This document shows positions 1-7,994 of a stretch of DNA of 64,000 nt, piece after piece. The stretch is from contig JAOUIA010000001.1 of assembly GCA_029884335.1 (NCBI GenBank), positions 1 through 64,000 of the forward strand, written 5' to 3'. This stretch comes from Betaproteobacteria bacterium (GTDB taxonomy: Bacteria > Pseudomonadota > Gammaproteobacteria > Burkholderiales > Casimicrobiaceae). Both the position numbers and the translations under genes were made by a program. The notes beneath the pieces are model-generated. The model worked only from the letters and a program-made list of their open reading frames with translations. It ran no database searches and was not told the DNA's origin. Positions within the stretch are counted from its first letter, which is position 1. Every line of letters starts with the position of its first letter.

Positions 1-2
1 CG

Positions 3-40
3 CCGGTCGCAGCGGGTATCGCGAATACCCGCAAGACCGG
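3..40. repeat. Imperfect long hairpin at window edge
   Basis: Nested inverted repeat: outer arms at 3-8 and 35-40, inner 8-bp arms GCGGGTAT (12-19) and ATACCCGC (25-32) around a 5-nt loop. No T-run follows, so it is either a structured 3' end of an upstream gene or a small palindromic repeat. From here to 219 I see no gene. Confidence 0.5.
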
Positions 41-219
41 CAACAATGCAGCGCGTCATTTCTCGCTCGTCCTTGTGCAAGGAACTTCCGGTACGGGACG
101 CTGGAGGCCAGGCATGGGGTGCGCGCCCCAGCCTACGCCGCGGAGCATAGTCGTCCGGGCCGGGGAAGCCAACCGGGGCGCCCCGGGTTGCCTACAATCG
201 GGGGTCAAGGAGAATCCCG

Positions 220-672
220 ATGCGCATTGCCGTCTGGCTGCACCTGCTCTCCACCATCGTCTGGGTGGGCGGGATGTTCTTCGCGCACGTCGCGCTGCGG
301 CCCGCGGCGCAGCAGCTCCCGCCGCCGCAGCGGCTCGCGCTCATGGCGGCGACGCTGGCCACGTTCTTCCGGTGGGTCGGCGCCGCCGTCGCGATCATCA
401 TCGTCACCGGATTCATGATGATCTTCGGCGCCGGCGGCTTCGCCCGTTTCGGGGCCCACGTGCACGCGATGAGCGCGCTGGGCCTGCTGATGGCTGCGAT
501 CTACGGGTTCATCGTCGCGGTCCCCTATCCGCGGGTGCGCGCCGGGGTCGATGCCGGCCAGTGGGAAGCGGCGGGCGCTGCCCTGGCGCAGGTGCGCCGG
601 CTCGTCGGGATCAACCTGATCCTCGGACTGGTCACGGTCACCGTGGCCGTATTGGGTCACGGCGTCGTATGA
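220..672 (+). CDS. CopD-family integral membrane protein
   Basis: 150 aa and almost entirely hydrophobic, with about four membrane segments (roughly residues 3-25, 50-72, 82-105 and 128-148). The opening, with HLLSTIVWVGGMFF, resembles the CopD/DUF2269-type small membrane proteins, whose conserved N-terminal His and WVGG motif recur in putative copper-resistance proteins. The ATG follows AAGGAGA at a good distance. No copper genes lie nearby, so a metal role is only a family guess. It precedes mobB by about 70 bp on the same strand. Confidence 0.65.
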   Translation: MRIAVWLHLLSTIVWVGGMFFAHVALRPAAQQLPPPQRLALMAATLATFFRWVGAAVAIIIVTGFMMIFGAGGFARFGAHVHAMSALGLLMAAIYGFIVAVPYPRVRAGVDAGQWEAAGAALAQVRRLVGINLILGLVTVTVAVLGHGVV

Positions 673-740
673 CTCCGCTCAAGACCCGCTAAAGCATGCC
701 ATTTGGCAGCAAAAGCGTCTAACGCGCGGCTTCTTGGCCC

Positions 741-1256
741 ATGCGAGTATTCGGATTCGCCGGCTGGTCCGGCAGCGGCAAGACCACGCTCATCGAGCAG
801 GTCATTCCCCGGCTTGTGGCGAAGGGACTTCGGGTGGCGCTGGTGAAGCATGCCCACCACGACTTCGAGATCGACCGGCCCGGCAAGGACAGCTACCGCC
901 ACCGGGCTGCGGGATGCACGGAGGTCCTGGTGACTTCGGCTGTCCGGTGGGCGCTGATGCACGAGTTGCGCGGGGCGCCCGAACTCACGCTGGCGGAGGC
1001 GCTTGCCCGGTTGTCTCCCTGCGACCTCGTGCTCGTCGAGGGCTTCAAGCGCTCGCCGATCCCGAAGCTCGAAATCCACCGGCCGGATCTCGGGAAGCCC
1101 CTCATGCTCGGGAGCGACCCGTGCATCGTCGGGCTGGCGACCGACCGGCCCGAGCGGTTTGCGGCGGAAAAAGTACCTGTATTTACTTTGGGCGACTTTG
1201 ACGCGCTTGCCACGTTTGTCGAGGCCAGGGCCGTGGCGGCCGACGCTTCGCATTGA
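741..1256 (+). CDS. mobB: Molybdopterin-guanine dinucleotide biosynthesis adaptor MobB
   Basis: 171 aa, the usual MobB length. The P-loop GWSGSGKTT (residues 8-16) and the segment around DLVLVEGFKRSPIPKLEI (about 95-112) are MobB hallmarks. MobB is a GTP-binding cytoplasmic protein that assists MobA in attaching GMP to molybdopterin. moaD and moaE follow within 1 kb on the same strand, supporting a cofactor role. moeA, a frequent neighbour in this cluster, is absent here; a beta-barrel gene sits in its place. Confidence 0.93.
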   Translation: MRVFGFAGWSGSGKTTLIEQVIPRLVAKGLRVALVKHAHHDFEIDRPGKDSYRHRAAGCTEVLVTSAVRWALMHELRGAPELTLAEALARLSPCDLVLVEGFKRSPIPKLEIHRPDLGKPLMLGSDPCIVGLATDRPERFAAEKVPVFTLGDFDALATFVEARAVAADASH

Positions 1257-1326
1257 CGCTGCCCCCCGGGCGGGTGTTTAGTGGAACCGACGGGCAGCGC
1301 AGCCGTCGAACCGTGCAGGGCAGCCA

Positions 1327-1983
1327 GTGCCGATCCCGATACGACTCACGCGCAGCAACCTGGTGGCTTATTGCGCCGCGCTGGCCCTGGCGTCGGCGCC
1401 AGCGGCGTTCGCCGCCGAGAGCGCAAAGCCGTCGGGGTTCTACGGCGGGGTCTCGGTTCGCGACGCCGGCTCCGAGCAGGGGCTGACGTTCGGCGCCCTC
1501 GCACCGAGCTTCGCGTTCGCCACGCCGCTCGAGGCCGAGCCGGCGGCGCGCACGAGCGCATTCGGCGGGTATCGATTCCGCCGCGACTTCGCTCTCGAGG
1601 CGAGCGTGGCCAGCAGCACCGCCTATCGGCTCACCGGGCGCGGCGGCGTCGGCCTCGTGCGCCCCGGCGACACGCAGGACGGTGCGCGGCAGTGGAACGT
1701 GGACGTCGTCGGCGCGTGGTCGTTCTGGCGGTCGCTCTCGCTGTACGGTCGCCTGGGCTACGCGCAGTCCGAGCTGGCGCCTGCCATGCGCACGTCGCTC
1801 GCGGGGCCCGAACGGCGCACCGACGACGGCCTGCAGTACGGCGTCGGGCTGCGCTACGACTTCACTCGCGCGCTGGGACTGAAGCTCGAGTACGCGCGCG
1901 TCGGGCACCAGACCGGCGACTACGAGCGCGGGTTGTTCCCCGACGCCGACCGCGTGCAGTTCGGCGTCCAGTTCCGCTTCTGA
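1327..1983 (+). CDS. Outer-membrane beta-barrel protein of unknown role
   Basis: 218 aa from a GTG start. Residues 1-28 form a signal peptide ending in an A-F-A type cleavage site. The rest alternates polar and hydrophobic residues as in small 8-stranded barrels, with repeated GGYRF/GLRYDF-like strands, and the chain ends in phenylalanine (QFRF), the usual outer-membrane assembly signal. It resembles OmpA-like/OmpW-like porin-family proteins. It lies between mobB and moaD, unusual company for a porin; nothing in the sequence links it to molybdate. Confidence 0.75.
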   Translation: MPIPIRLTRSNLVAYCAALALASAPAAFAAESAKPSGFYGGVSVRDAGSEQGLTFGALAPSFAFATPLEAEPAARTSAFGGYRFRRDFALEASVASSTAYRLTGRGGVGLVRPGDTQDGARQWNVDVVGAWSFWRSLSLYGRLGYAQSELAPAMRTSLAGPERRTDDGLQYGVGLRYDFTRALGLKLEYARVGHQTGDYERGLFPDADRVQFGVQFRF

Positions 1984-2011
1984 GCGCGGCGCGCCAGGCG
2001 CCGCCGCTTCC

Positions 2012-2290
2012 ATGCGCGACTCCCCGCCCGTGGCTGTCAGGCTGGTCTTCCTTGCGCGCCTGCGCGAGGCGTTCGCCAGCCCGGGCGAGACGCTGCAGCT
2101 GCCCGCGAGCGCCCCTTCGACGGTGGCCGGCGTGCTCGACGCGTTGCGCGCGCGCGGCGGCGCCTTCGCTGCCGAGCTCGCGCCGGGGCGCGCCGTGCGC
2201 GTAGCGGTGAACCACGAGCTCGCGAAGCCGGACGACGCGGTGCGCGACAACGACGAGGTCGCGCTGTTTCCGCCAGTGACCGGCGGGTAG
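2012..2290 (+). CDS. moaD: Molybdopterin synthase small (sulfur-carrier) subunit MoaD
   Basis: 92 aa ubiquitin-like protein ending in VTGG; the terminal Gly-Gly is thiocarboxylated and donates sulfur for the dithiolene of molybdopterin. The motif DEVALFPPVTGG at the C terminus is diagnostic. It is separated by 2 nt from moaE, its partner subunit, implying translational coupling. Confidence 0.95.
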   Translation: MRDSPPVAVRLVFLARLREAFASPGETLQLPASAPSTVAGVLDALRARGGAFAAELAPGRAVRVAVNHELAKPDDAVRDNDEVALFPPVTGG

Positions 2291-2292
2291 CC

Positions 2293-2745
2293 GTGGAAGT
2301 CCGCATCCAGGAGGCCGATTTCGACGTCGGCGCGGAGATCGCCGCGCTGCGCAAGGGCGACGCGCGCGTCGGCGCCGTCGCCGTGTTCGTCGGCACGGTG
2401 CGCGACGTCAACGAAGGCGACGGCGTGGCGGCCATGACGCTCGAGCACTACCCGGGCATGACCGAGAAGGCGCTGCAGGCGATCGTCGACGAGGCGAAGC
2501 GGCGCTTCGACGTCTACGCGATGCGCGTCGTGCACCGCGTCGGGGAGCTGGCGCCGTCCGACCAGATCGTGCTCGTCGCGGTGACGAGCGCGCATCGCGG
2601 CCAGGCTTTCGACGCCTGCCGGTTCGTGATGGACTATCTCAAGACGCGAGCGCCGTTTTGGAAGAAGGAGCGCACGGCGCAGGGGACCCGCTGGGTCGAA
2701 GCGCGCGCAAGCGACGACGCGGCTGCGGAGCGCTGGGAGCGCTAG
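2293..2745 (+). CDS. moaE: Molybdopterin synthase catalytic subunit MoaE
   Basis: 150 aa starting with GTG two nt after the moaD stop. It has the MoaE features GAVAVFVGTVRD (about 36-47), MTLEHYPGMTEKAL (about 50-63), the AHRGQAF segment and a late LKTRAPFWKKE with the catalytic lysines. It converts precursor Z to molybdopterin with sulfur from MoaD. Full length for the family. Confidence 0.95.
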   Translation: MEVRIQEADFDVGAEIAALRKGDARVGAVAVFVGTVRDVNEGDGVAAMTLEHYPGMTEKALQAIVDEAKRRFDVYAMRVVHRVGELAPSDQIVLVAVTSAHRGQAFDACRFVMDYLKTRAPFWKKERTAQGTRWVEARASDDAAAERWER

Positions 2746-2795
2746 CTGTCGACTGTCAGGACGTTGTTCCACCCGAACATGGGCCTGGATCATCC

Positions 2796-2887
2796 GTCGT
2801 CCCCGCGAAGGCGGGGACCCAGTGACGTCCGTTCAGGGTGACCTGCGAGCTTACAAGACGCTGCGTCCCCGCCTTCGCGGGGACGAC
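2796..2887. repeat. REP-like palindromic intergenic repeat
   Basis: A 23-nt arm at 2796-2818 is matched perfectly by its reverse complement at 2865-2887, separated by 46 nt. Core GTCCCCGCGAAGGCGGGGAC-like hairpins occur within each arm as well. This is the CCCGCGAAGGCGGG class of dispersed extragenic palindrome common in Proteobacteria. A decayed relative lies at 20151-20226. The 256-bp gap between moaE and dgoK holds nothing else I recognise. Confidence 0.85.
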
Positions 2888-3001
2888 GATTCACGTCTGC
2901 GGACAGATCCTGCCGGACGGAAACAACGTCCTGAGACTTCACAGCTAGCCCCGGCGTAGTCCCGGCGCAAGGCCGGCTGCCGGTCGTGCCAAAATGCGCG
3001 G

Positions 3002-3928
3002 ATGGACGCCGCCGCGCTGATCGCCGTCGATTGGGGCACCACCGCGGCGCGCGCCGCGCTCGTCGGGCGCGATGGGCGCGTGATCGCCTCGCGCGAGGCG
3101 CCGCTCGGCATCCAGGCGGTGCGCGATGCCCGCTTCGCGGAGGCGCTCGACGCGCTGCTCGGTGACTGGCGCGACCTGCGCGTCAAGCGCATCGCCTCCG
3201 GGATGATCGGCAGCCGGCAAGGCTGGGTCGAAGCGCCCTACGTCGAGTGCCCGGCATCGTTCGACGAACTTGCGCGCCGCCTCGTGGCGACTCCCGGAGG
3301 CGAGCTCGTCGTCGTGCCGGGGCTCCTCGCGCGCGGCGAGGACGGCCTTCCGGACGTGATGCGCGGCGAGGAGACGCAGCTCGCCGGCGCGGTCGGCGAC
3401 GACGAGACTGTGCTCGCCGTGCTGCCGGGAACGCACAGCAAGTGGGCGCACGTCGCCGGCAGGCGGCTGCAGGGCTTCACGACGTTCATGACCGGCGAGC
3501 TTTACGCGGTGCTGCTCGCGCACAGCATCCTCGGCCGCCTCGCGCAGCCAGGCGCTGCGCCCGACCCCTCCGGCCGCGCGTTCGCGCGCGGCGTCGCGCA
3601 AGGCCTGCGCGAAGGCGCGCTCTCGCACCTTGCGTTCGGCGCGCGCACGCTGGCGCTCACCGGCGCGCTCGACGGGCCCGACGTCGCCGACTGGCTCTCC
3701 GGATTGCTCATCGGCCACGAGATCCGCCACGCCCGGCAGTGGGCCGCATCGCGCGGCCTCGGCGGCGATCGCGTGCGGGTCATCGGGGCGGACGCGCTGG
3801 TGGCGCGTTACCGCTCCGCGCTCGCGCAGTCCGGCATCGCTGCCGAGCCCGGCCCGCCCGATGCCGCCGTGCGCGGCCTCGTCCGCCTCGCCCGCCACGC
3901 GGGCTGGCCCATCGAAGCGACCGCATGA
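3002..3928 (+). CDS. dgoK: 2-dehydro-3-deoxygalactonokinase
   Basis: 308 aa, typical length. The N-terminal VDWGTT (about 9-14) is the ASKHA phosphate-binding loop, and SGMIGSRQGWVEAPY (about 62-76) plus LPGTHSKWAHV (about 142-152) are DgoK signatures. It phosphorylates 2-keto-3-deoxygalactonate in the De Ley-Doudoroff galactonate pathway. Its TGA overlaps the ATG of the aldolase gene (ATGA), so the two are translationally coupled. Confidence 0.93.
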   Translation: MDAAALIAVDWGTTAARAALVGRDGRVIASREAPLGIQAVRDARFAEALDALLGDWRDLRVKRIASGMIGSRQGWVEAPYVECPASFDELARRLVATPGGELVVVPGLLARGEDGLPDVMRGEETQLAGAVGDDETVLAVLPGTHSKWAHVAGRRLQGFTTFMTGELYAVLLAHSILGRLAQPGAAPDPSGRAFARGVAQGLREGALSHLAFGARTLALTGALDGPDVADWLSGLLIGHEIRHARQWAASRGLGGDRVRVIGADALVARYRSALAQSGIAAEPGPPDAAVRGLVRLARHAGWPIEATA

Positions 3929-4554
3929 ACCCTCTCTCGCCGTACCTGACGCCGCTGCCGCTGATCGCGGTGCTGCGCGGGATCAGGCCCTCCGAAGTCG
4001 ACGCCATCGGCGATGCGCTCTTCGCCGCGGGCTTCCGCGTGCTCGAGGTTCCGCTCAACTCGCCGGACGCGTTCGACAGCATCGGCCGACTGGCCCGGCG
4101 ATTCGGCGAGCGCTGCCTGATCGGCGCGGGCACCGTGATCGAAGTCGCCGACGTGGCCCGGGTGCGCGACGCCGGTGGACGCATCGTCGTGATGCCGCAC
4201 GCCGACCTCGCCGTCGTGCGCGAGGCGAAGCGGCTCGGCATGGTCTGCTGCCCCGGTGTCGCCACTCCAACCGAGGCGTTCGCGGCGCTGGCCGCCGGCG
4301 CGGACGCGCTCAAGATGTTTCCCGCCGAAGCGCTGCCGCCGGCTGCGCTGAAGGCGTGGCGGGCAGTGTTGCCGAAGGGGACGCTGGTGTTCGCCGTCGG
4401 CGGCATTCGCGCAGACAACATGGCACCGTACTGGGCCGCGGGCGCGTCGGGATTCGGCACCGGGTCGAACCTCTACAAGCCGGGTGCCAGCGCGGAAGAC
4501 GTTGCGAAGGCGGCGCGCGAGTTCGCGACTTCGATCGGGGGGCTGAAGCGATGA
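3925..4554 (+). CDS. dgoA: 2-dehydro-3-deoxy-6-phosphogalactonate aldolase
   Basis: 209 aa KDPG/KDPGal aldolase TIM barrel. Start chosen at the ATG that overlaps the dgoK stop. Motifs: PLIAVLRGI (about 11-19), GAGTV, CCPGVATPTEA and ADALKMFPAE, which carries the Schiff-base lysine, then FAVGGI near the C terminus. It splits the DgoK product into pyruvate and glyceraldehyde 3-phosphate. Its stop overlaps the ATG of the following SDR gene. Confidence 0.93.
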   Translation: MNPLSPYLTPLPLIAVLRGIRPSEVDAIGDALFAAGFRVLEVPLNSPDAFDSIGRLARRFGERCLIGAGTVIEVADVARVRDAGGRIVVMPHADLAVVREAKRLGMVCCPGVATPTEAFAALAAGADALKMFPAEALPPAALKAWRAVLPKGTLVFAVGGIRADNMAPYWAAGASGFGTGSNLYKPGASAEDVAKAAREFATSIGGLKR

Positions 4555-5297
4555 TCACGAGCACGTTTCGCGAGGACATGCTGGCCGGGCGGGTGGCGCT
4601 GGTGACCGGCGGCACCAGCGGCATCGGGGCGGCCGTCGCCGACGCGCTGGCCTCGCTGGGCGCGGTGGTGACGGTGACGGGCGCGACGCAGGGCGAAGCC
4701 GACGCGGCGCGCGAGGCCCCGGGCTTCCGTTGCCGCGACGCGCTCGCGCTGGACGTCTGCGACGACGCCGCCGTGCAGCGCCTGGTCGGGGCCTTGCCGC
4801 GGCTCGACGTGCTGGTCAACTGCGCGGGCATCATCCGCCGCGGCGTCGAGCACGAGCCGGCAGAGTTCGAGAAGACGATCGCGGTCAACCTGACCGGAAC
4901 GATGCGCTGCTGCGCCCACTCGCGGGCGCGGCTCGCGCAGGGAAAGGGCGCCATCGTCAACATCGCCTCGATGTACTCGTTCTTCGGCGCGCCGCACGCG
5001 CCGGGCTACGCGTCGAGCAAGGGCGGCGTGGTGCAGCTCACCCGCTCGCTCGCCGTCGCGTATGCGGCCGAGGGCGTGCGCGTGAACGCCGTTGCGCCGG
5101 GCTGGATCCAGACGCCGCTCACGAAGCCCGTATGGAGCGACCCGGCGCGCAGTGCTCCCATCCTCGCGCGCACGCCGCTCAACCGCTGGGGGCAACCCGC
5201 CGACGTCGCGGCAGCGATCGCGTTCCTCGTCTCGCCCGCCGCGGCGTTCATCACCGGTGCGCTGCTCGCAGTCGACGGCGGCTGGCACATCGCCTGA
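4551..5297 (+). CDS. Short-chain dehydrogenase/reductase, probable sugar or sugar-acid dehydrogenase
   Basis: 248 aa classical SDR. The cofactor motif TGGTSGIG lies at about 19-26, NCAG at about 88-91, the catalytic Ser in NIASMYS (about 135) and the YASSK Tyr/Lys pair at about 151-155. The ATG overlaps the dgoA stop, so it belongs to the galactonate operon. It probably oxidises galactose-type sugar or an acid intermediate feeding DgoK/DgoA; the exact substrate cannot be read from sequence. Confidence 0.85.
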   Translation: MITSTFREDMLAGRVALVTGGTSGIGAAVADALASLGAVVTVTGATQGEADAAREAPGFRCRDALALDVCDDAAVQRLVGALPRLDVLVNCAGIIRRGVEHEPAEFEKTIAVNLTGTMRCCAHSRARLAQGKGAIVNIASMYSFFGAPHAPGYASSKGGVVQLTRSLAVAYAAEGVRVNAVAPGWIQTPLTKPVWSDPARSAPILARTPLNRWGQPADVAAAIAFLVSPAAAFITGALLAVDGGWHIA

Positions 5298-5307
5298 GGA
5301 GCCCTCC

Positions 5308-5568
5308 ATGCCTTTGGGAACCGCGCTGCGACACCTCCGGAAAGGCGACTGGCAGGGCGCGCACGTCCTGGTGCAGAAGGACGAGAGCGCGTTGGGCTGC
5401 TGGGCGCACGGCATCGTCCACGCGATGGAGGGCGACGTCGACAACGCGCGCTACTGGTATCGGCGCGCGCGACGCGCTTGGCCCGGGCGCTACGACGCGC
5501 CCTCCGAGCTCGCCGCGCTCGCCGAGGAGTGCAAGGCGAGGCAGGAGACCGCGAAGGACGACCGATGA
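5308..5568 (+). CDS. Small conserved protein in sugar-acid operon
   Basis: 86 aa with no signal peptide, rich in Trp, His and Arg. It reads as helical, with a single TPR-like pair (CWAHGIVHAMEGDVDNARYW). Start ATG follows GAGGAG, 10 nt after the SDR stop, and its end overlaps the cupin start. No function recognised; position suggests an accessory role in the sugar-acid pathway. Confidence 0.7.
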   Translation: MPLGTALRHLRKGDWQGAHVLVQKDESALGCWAHGIVHAMEGDVDNARYWYRRARRAWPGRYDAPSELAALAEECKARQETAKDDR

Positions 5569-6059
5569 GCGCGCCGAGCGTGCCGCCGACCACGGGCATC
5601 CGGCCGGAGATCGCCGTCGGCGCGATCCCGTCCGACGAGCGGGTCTGGGTGCCGCAGGCGAAGGACGTCTGGTTCCGGCCGCTGCTGCTCAACACGGTGA
5701 CCGGCGGCTGGTGCAACCTGCTGCGCGTGCGCCGCAGCGGCGTGCTGCATCGTCACCGCCACCCGATGGCCGTCGTCGGCTACGTCATCAAGGGGCGCTG
5801 GAAGTATCTCGAGCACCCGTGGACCGCGGAGGAGGGCAGCTTCGTCTACGAGCCTCCGGGCGAGACCCACACGCTGACCGTGCCCGCGGACTGCGCGGAG
5901 ATGATCACGTTCTTCAACATCCTCGGCGCGATGGTCTACCTCGACGACGAGGGACGGCAGGTCGGCTACGAGGACGTGTGGAGCAAGATCGACATGTGCC
6001 GCCGGCACTACGAGGCGGTGGGGCTGGGCGCCGCTTACGTCGAGCAGTTCGTCCGCTAG
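5565..6059 (+). CDS. Cupin protein, 2,4'-dihydroxyacetophenone dioxygenase family-like
   Basis: 164 aa single-domain cupin. GVLHRHRHPMAVVGYVIKG (about 59-77) supplies three His as candidate metal ligands, and YEPPGETHTLTVP (about 92-104) supplies a later Glu/His pair. The spacing fits the acetylacetone/dihydroxyacetophenone dioxygenase-like cupins. ATG overlaps the stop of the previous gene. In this operon it could be a sugar-acid isomerase or an oxygenase; both remain guesses. Confidence 0.75.
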   Translation: MSAPSVPPTTGIRPEIAVGAIPSDERVWVPQAKDVWFRPLLLNTVTGGWCNLLRVRRSGVLHRHRHPMAVVGYVIKGRWKYLEHPWTAEEGSFVYEPPGETHTLTVPADCAEMITFFNILGAMVYLDDEGRQVGYEDVWSKIDMCRRHYEAVGLGAAYVEQFVR

Positions 6060-6060
6060 A

Positions 6061-6252
6061 AAATGAGGGCCAGACTCGCATTTCGCAGAAATCGAGGGTC
6101 AGAGTCGGATTGCGGAAAATGAGGGGCGGAGTGACATCTTGCAGCGGCAGGCGCTGCAGGCCGGGCGCCGGATCGCGAAATGCGACTCTGACCCTCATTC
6201 TTCGTGGGCGCCGGCGTGGCTCCGGCAAGATGGGAGTCTGACCTCGATTCAC
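6061..6252. repeat. Cluster of five degenerate GGGTCAGACTCG-type repeats
   Basis: Three forward copies begin near 6061, 6089 and 6116, and two reverse-complement copies lie at about 6177-6202 and 6230-6252. Each is about 24 nt with the core GAGGGTCAGAGTCG. Forward copies face inverted ones, so the region can fold into alternative stem-loops. It fills the 208-bp gap after the cupin gene. Related copies are at 15474-15560, 30351-30614 and 51702-51757. Confidence 0.85.
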
Positions 6253-6267
6253 GGCCGGGAGAAGGCG

Positions 6268-6603
6268 ATGACCGAAGCCGAGGCGATCGTGCAGCGCCAG
6301 CTCGAGGCGTACAACGCGCGCGACCTCGAGGCGTTCCTCGCGTGCTACGCCGACGACGCGAGGCTCTGGCGGGCGCCGAACACGCTCACCGAGTCGGGCA
6401 AGGAGGCGCTGCGGGCGCGCTACAGGCGCCGCTTCGACGGTGCGCCTTCGCTGCACGCCAAGATCGTGCGGCGCATCGCGTTCGACCGCTTCGTCGTCGA
6501 CCACGAGCGCGTCACCGGCGTGCCGGAAGGCGTGCTCGAGGCCGTGGTCACCTACGAGGTGGTCGGCGGGCGCATCGCCAACGCATGGTTCCTGCTGCCG
6601 TAG
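6268..6603 (+). CDS. NTF2-like/SnoaL-like small protein
   Basis: 111 aa. Opens EAEAIVQRQLEAYNARDLEAFLACYADDARLW, the classic helix-strand start of the NTF2-like cone fold, and ends in a strand with VVGGRIANAWFL. Members act as small isomerases/hydrolases or as ligand-binding proteins; no specific activity can be assigned. The gene follows the repeat cluster, with crcB 10 nt downstream. Confidence 0.8.
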   Translation: MTEAEAIVQRQLEAYNARDLEAFLACYADDARLWRAPNTLTESGKEALRARYRRRFDGAPSLHAKIVRRIAFDRFVVDHERVTGVPEGVLEAVVTYEVVGGRIANAWFLLP

Positions 6604-6613
6604 AATCGCCGGC

Positions 6614-6994
6614 ATGATCGGCCAGTTCGCCGCCGTCGGGATCGGCGCCGCCCTCGGCGCGTGGCTGCGCTGGGGGCTCTCGGCGTGGCTCAACCCGAAG
6701 GCGCCGTCGTTCCCGCTCGGCACGCTTGCCGCGAACCTGATCGGCGGCTACCTCGTCGGCCTGGCGGTTGCGTTCTTCCTCGCGCGCGGCGACCTCGCGC
6801 ACGAGTGGCGGCTGTTCACGGTGACGGGCCTGCTCGGCGGGCTCACCACGTTCTCGACCTACTCGGCGGAAGTCGCGGAGCTCGCCATGCGAGGCGACCA
6901 CGGCGCCGCGTTCCTGCTCGCGGCCGCGCACCTTGCCGGCTCGCTGCTGCTGACCGTCGCGGGCTTCGCGACGTTCCGCGCCCTCGTGTCCTGA
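6614..6994 (+). CDS. crcB: Fluoride exporter CrcB/Fluc
   Basis: 126 aa, four membrane helices. Shows GAWLRWGLS (about 16-24), GTLAANLIGGYLVG (about 36-49) and the GLLGGLTTFSTYS motif (about 75-87) with the Thr/Ser/Phe residues that line the fluoride pore. Functions as a dual-topology dimer in the inner membrane. No fluoride riboswitch can fit in the 10-nt gap upstream. A TAGAAT hexamer at 6601-6606 is the only promoter-like sequence nearby. Confidence 0.95.
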   Translation: MIGQFAAVGIGAALGAWLRWGLSAWLNPKAPSFPLGTLAANLIGGYLVGLAVAFFLARGDLAHEWRLFTVTGLLGGLTTFSTYSAEVAELAMRGDHGAAFLLAAAHLAGSLLLTVAGFATFRALVS

Positions 6995-7013
6995 CTCACG
7001 GAGATCCCCTGCC

Positions 7014-7994
7014 ATGCCACGCGCCATCCGCATCCACGCCGCCGGCGGCCCCGAAGTCATGCAGTTCGAGGAAGTCGCGCTCGCGGCGCCCGGGCAGGGC
7101 GAGGCCCGCGTGCGCCACACCGCGATCGGCGTCAACTACCTCGACACGTACCACCGCAGCGGCCAGTACGCGCTGCCCCTGCCGGCCGGCCTCGGCAGCG
7201 AGGCGGCGGGCGTGATCGAGGCGCTCGGCCCGGGCACCGAAGGGTCCGGCCTCGCGGTGGGCCAGCGCGTCGCCTACTGCGGCGGCACGCCGGGCTCCTA
7301 CAGCGAGGCGCGCAACTACCCTGCCGACCGGCTCGTGCCGCTGCCCGACGACATCGCCGATCGCGACGCCGCGGCGCTGATGCTGAAGGGGCTGACCGTC
7401 GAGTACCTGTTCCGCCGGACTTTCCCGCTCAAGGGCGGCGAGACGATCCTGTTCCACGCGGCGGCCGGCGGCGTCGGGCTGATCGCCTGCCAGTGGGCGA
7501 AGGCGCTCGGCGTGCGGATGATCGGGACCGTGTCTTCCGACGCCAAGGCGGCGCTCGCTCGCGAGCACGGCTGCGCCGAGACGATCGTCTACACGCGCGA
7601 GGACTTCGCCGCGCGCGTGAAGGAGTTGACCGGCGGGCAAGGGGTGCCGGTGGTCTACGACTCGATCGGCAAGGACACGTTTCCGGCGTCGCTCGACTGT
7701 CTCTCGCCGCGCGGCCTCTTCGTGAGCTTCGGCTCCGCGTCCGGGCCGGTCCCGCCGTTCAACATCATGCTGCTCGCGCAGAAGGGCTCGCTGTTCGCGA
7801 CACGGCCGACGCTGTTCAGCTACGCGGCGAAGCGCAGCGACCTGCTCGAGATGACGCAGCAGATGTTCGCGATGGTGCGCAAGGGCGCGGTGAAGGCGGA
7901 CGTGCGGCAGACGTTCCCGCTCGCCGAGGCCGCAGCCGCGCACCGCGCGCTCGAGTCGCGCGCGACGACCGGGGCGACGCTGCTACTGCCCTGA
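7014..7994 (+). CDS. qor: Zinc-independent quinone oxidoreductase (MDR superfamily)
   Basis: 326 aa, typical for NADPH:quinone reductase. Begins PRAIRIHAAGGPEVMQFEEV and has GVNYLDTYHRSGQY (about 42-55), the nucleotide-binding HAAAGGVGLIACQWAK (about 148-163) and NIMLLAQKGS near the C terminus. No catalytic-zinc Cys/His set is seen, as expected for the QOR branch. Its 3' end overlaps the opposing nnr gene by 12 bp. Confidence 0.92.
   Translation: MPRAIRIHAAGGPEVMQFEEVALAAPGQGEARVRHTAIGVNYLDTYHRSGQYALPLPAGLGSEAAGVIEALGPGTEGSGLAVGQRVAYCGGTPGSYSEARNYPADRLVPLPDDIADRDAAALMLKGLTVEYLFRRTFPLKGGETILFHAAAGGVGLIACQWAKALGVRMIGTVSSDAKAALAREHGCAETIVYTREDFAARVKELTGGQGVPVVYDSIGKDTFPASLDCLSPRGLFVSFGSASGPVPPFNIMLLAQKGSLFATRPTLFSYAAKRSDLLEMTQQMFAMVRKGAVKADVRQTFPLAEAAAAHRALESRATTGATLLLP

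Noticed and set aside
6604-6613. Fluoride riboswitch upstream of crcB
   Set aside because: Only 10 nt separate crcB from the previous gene; there is no room for the aptamer.
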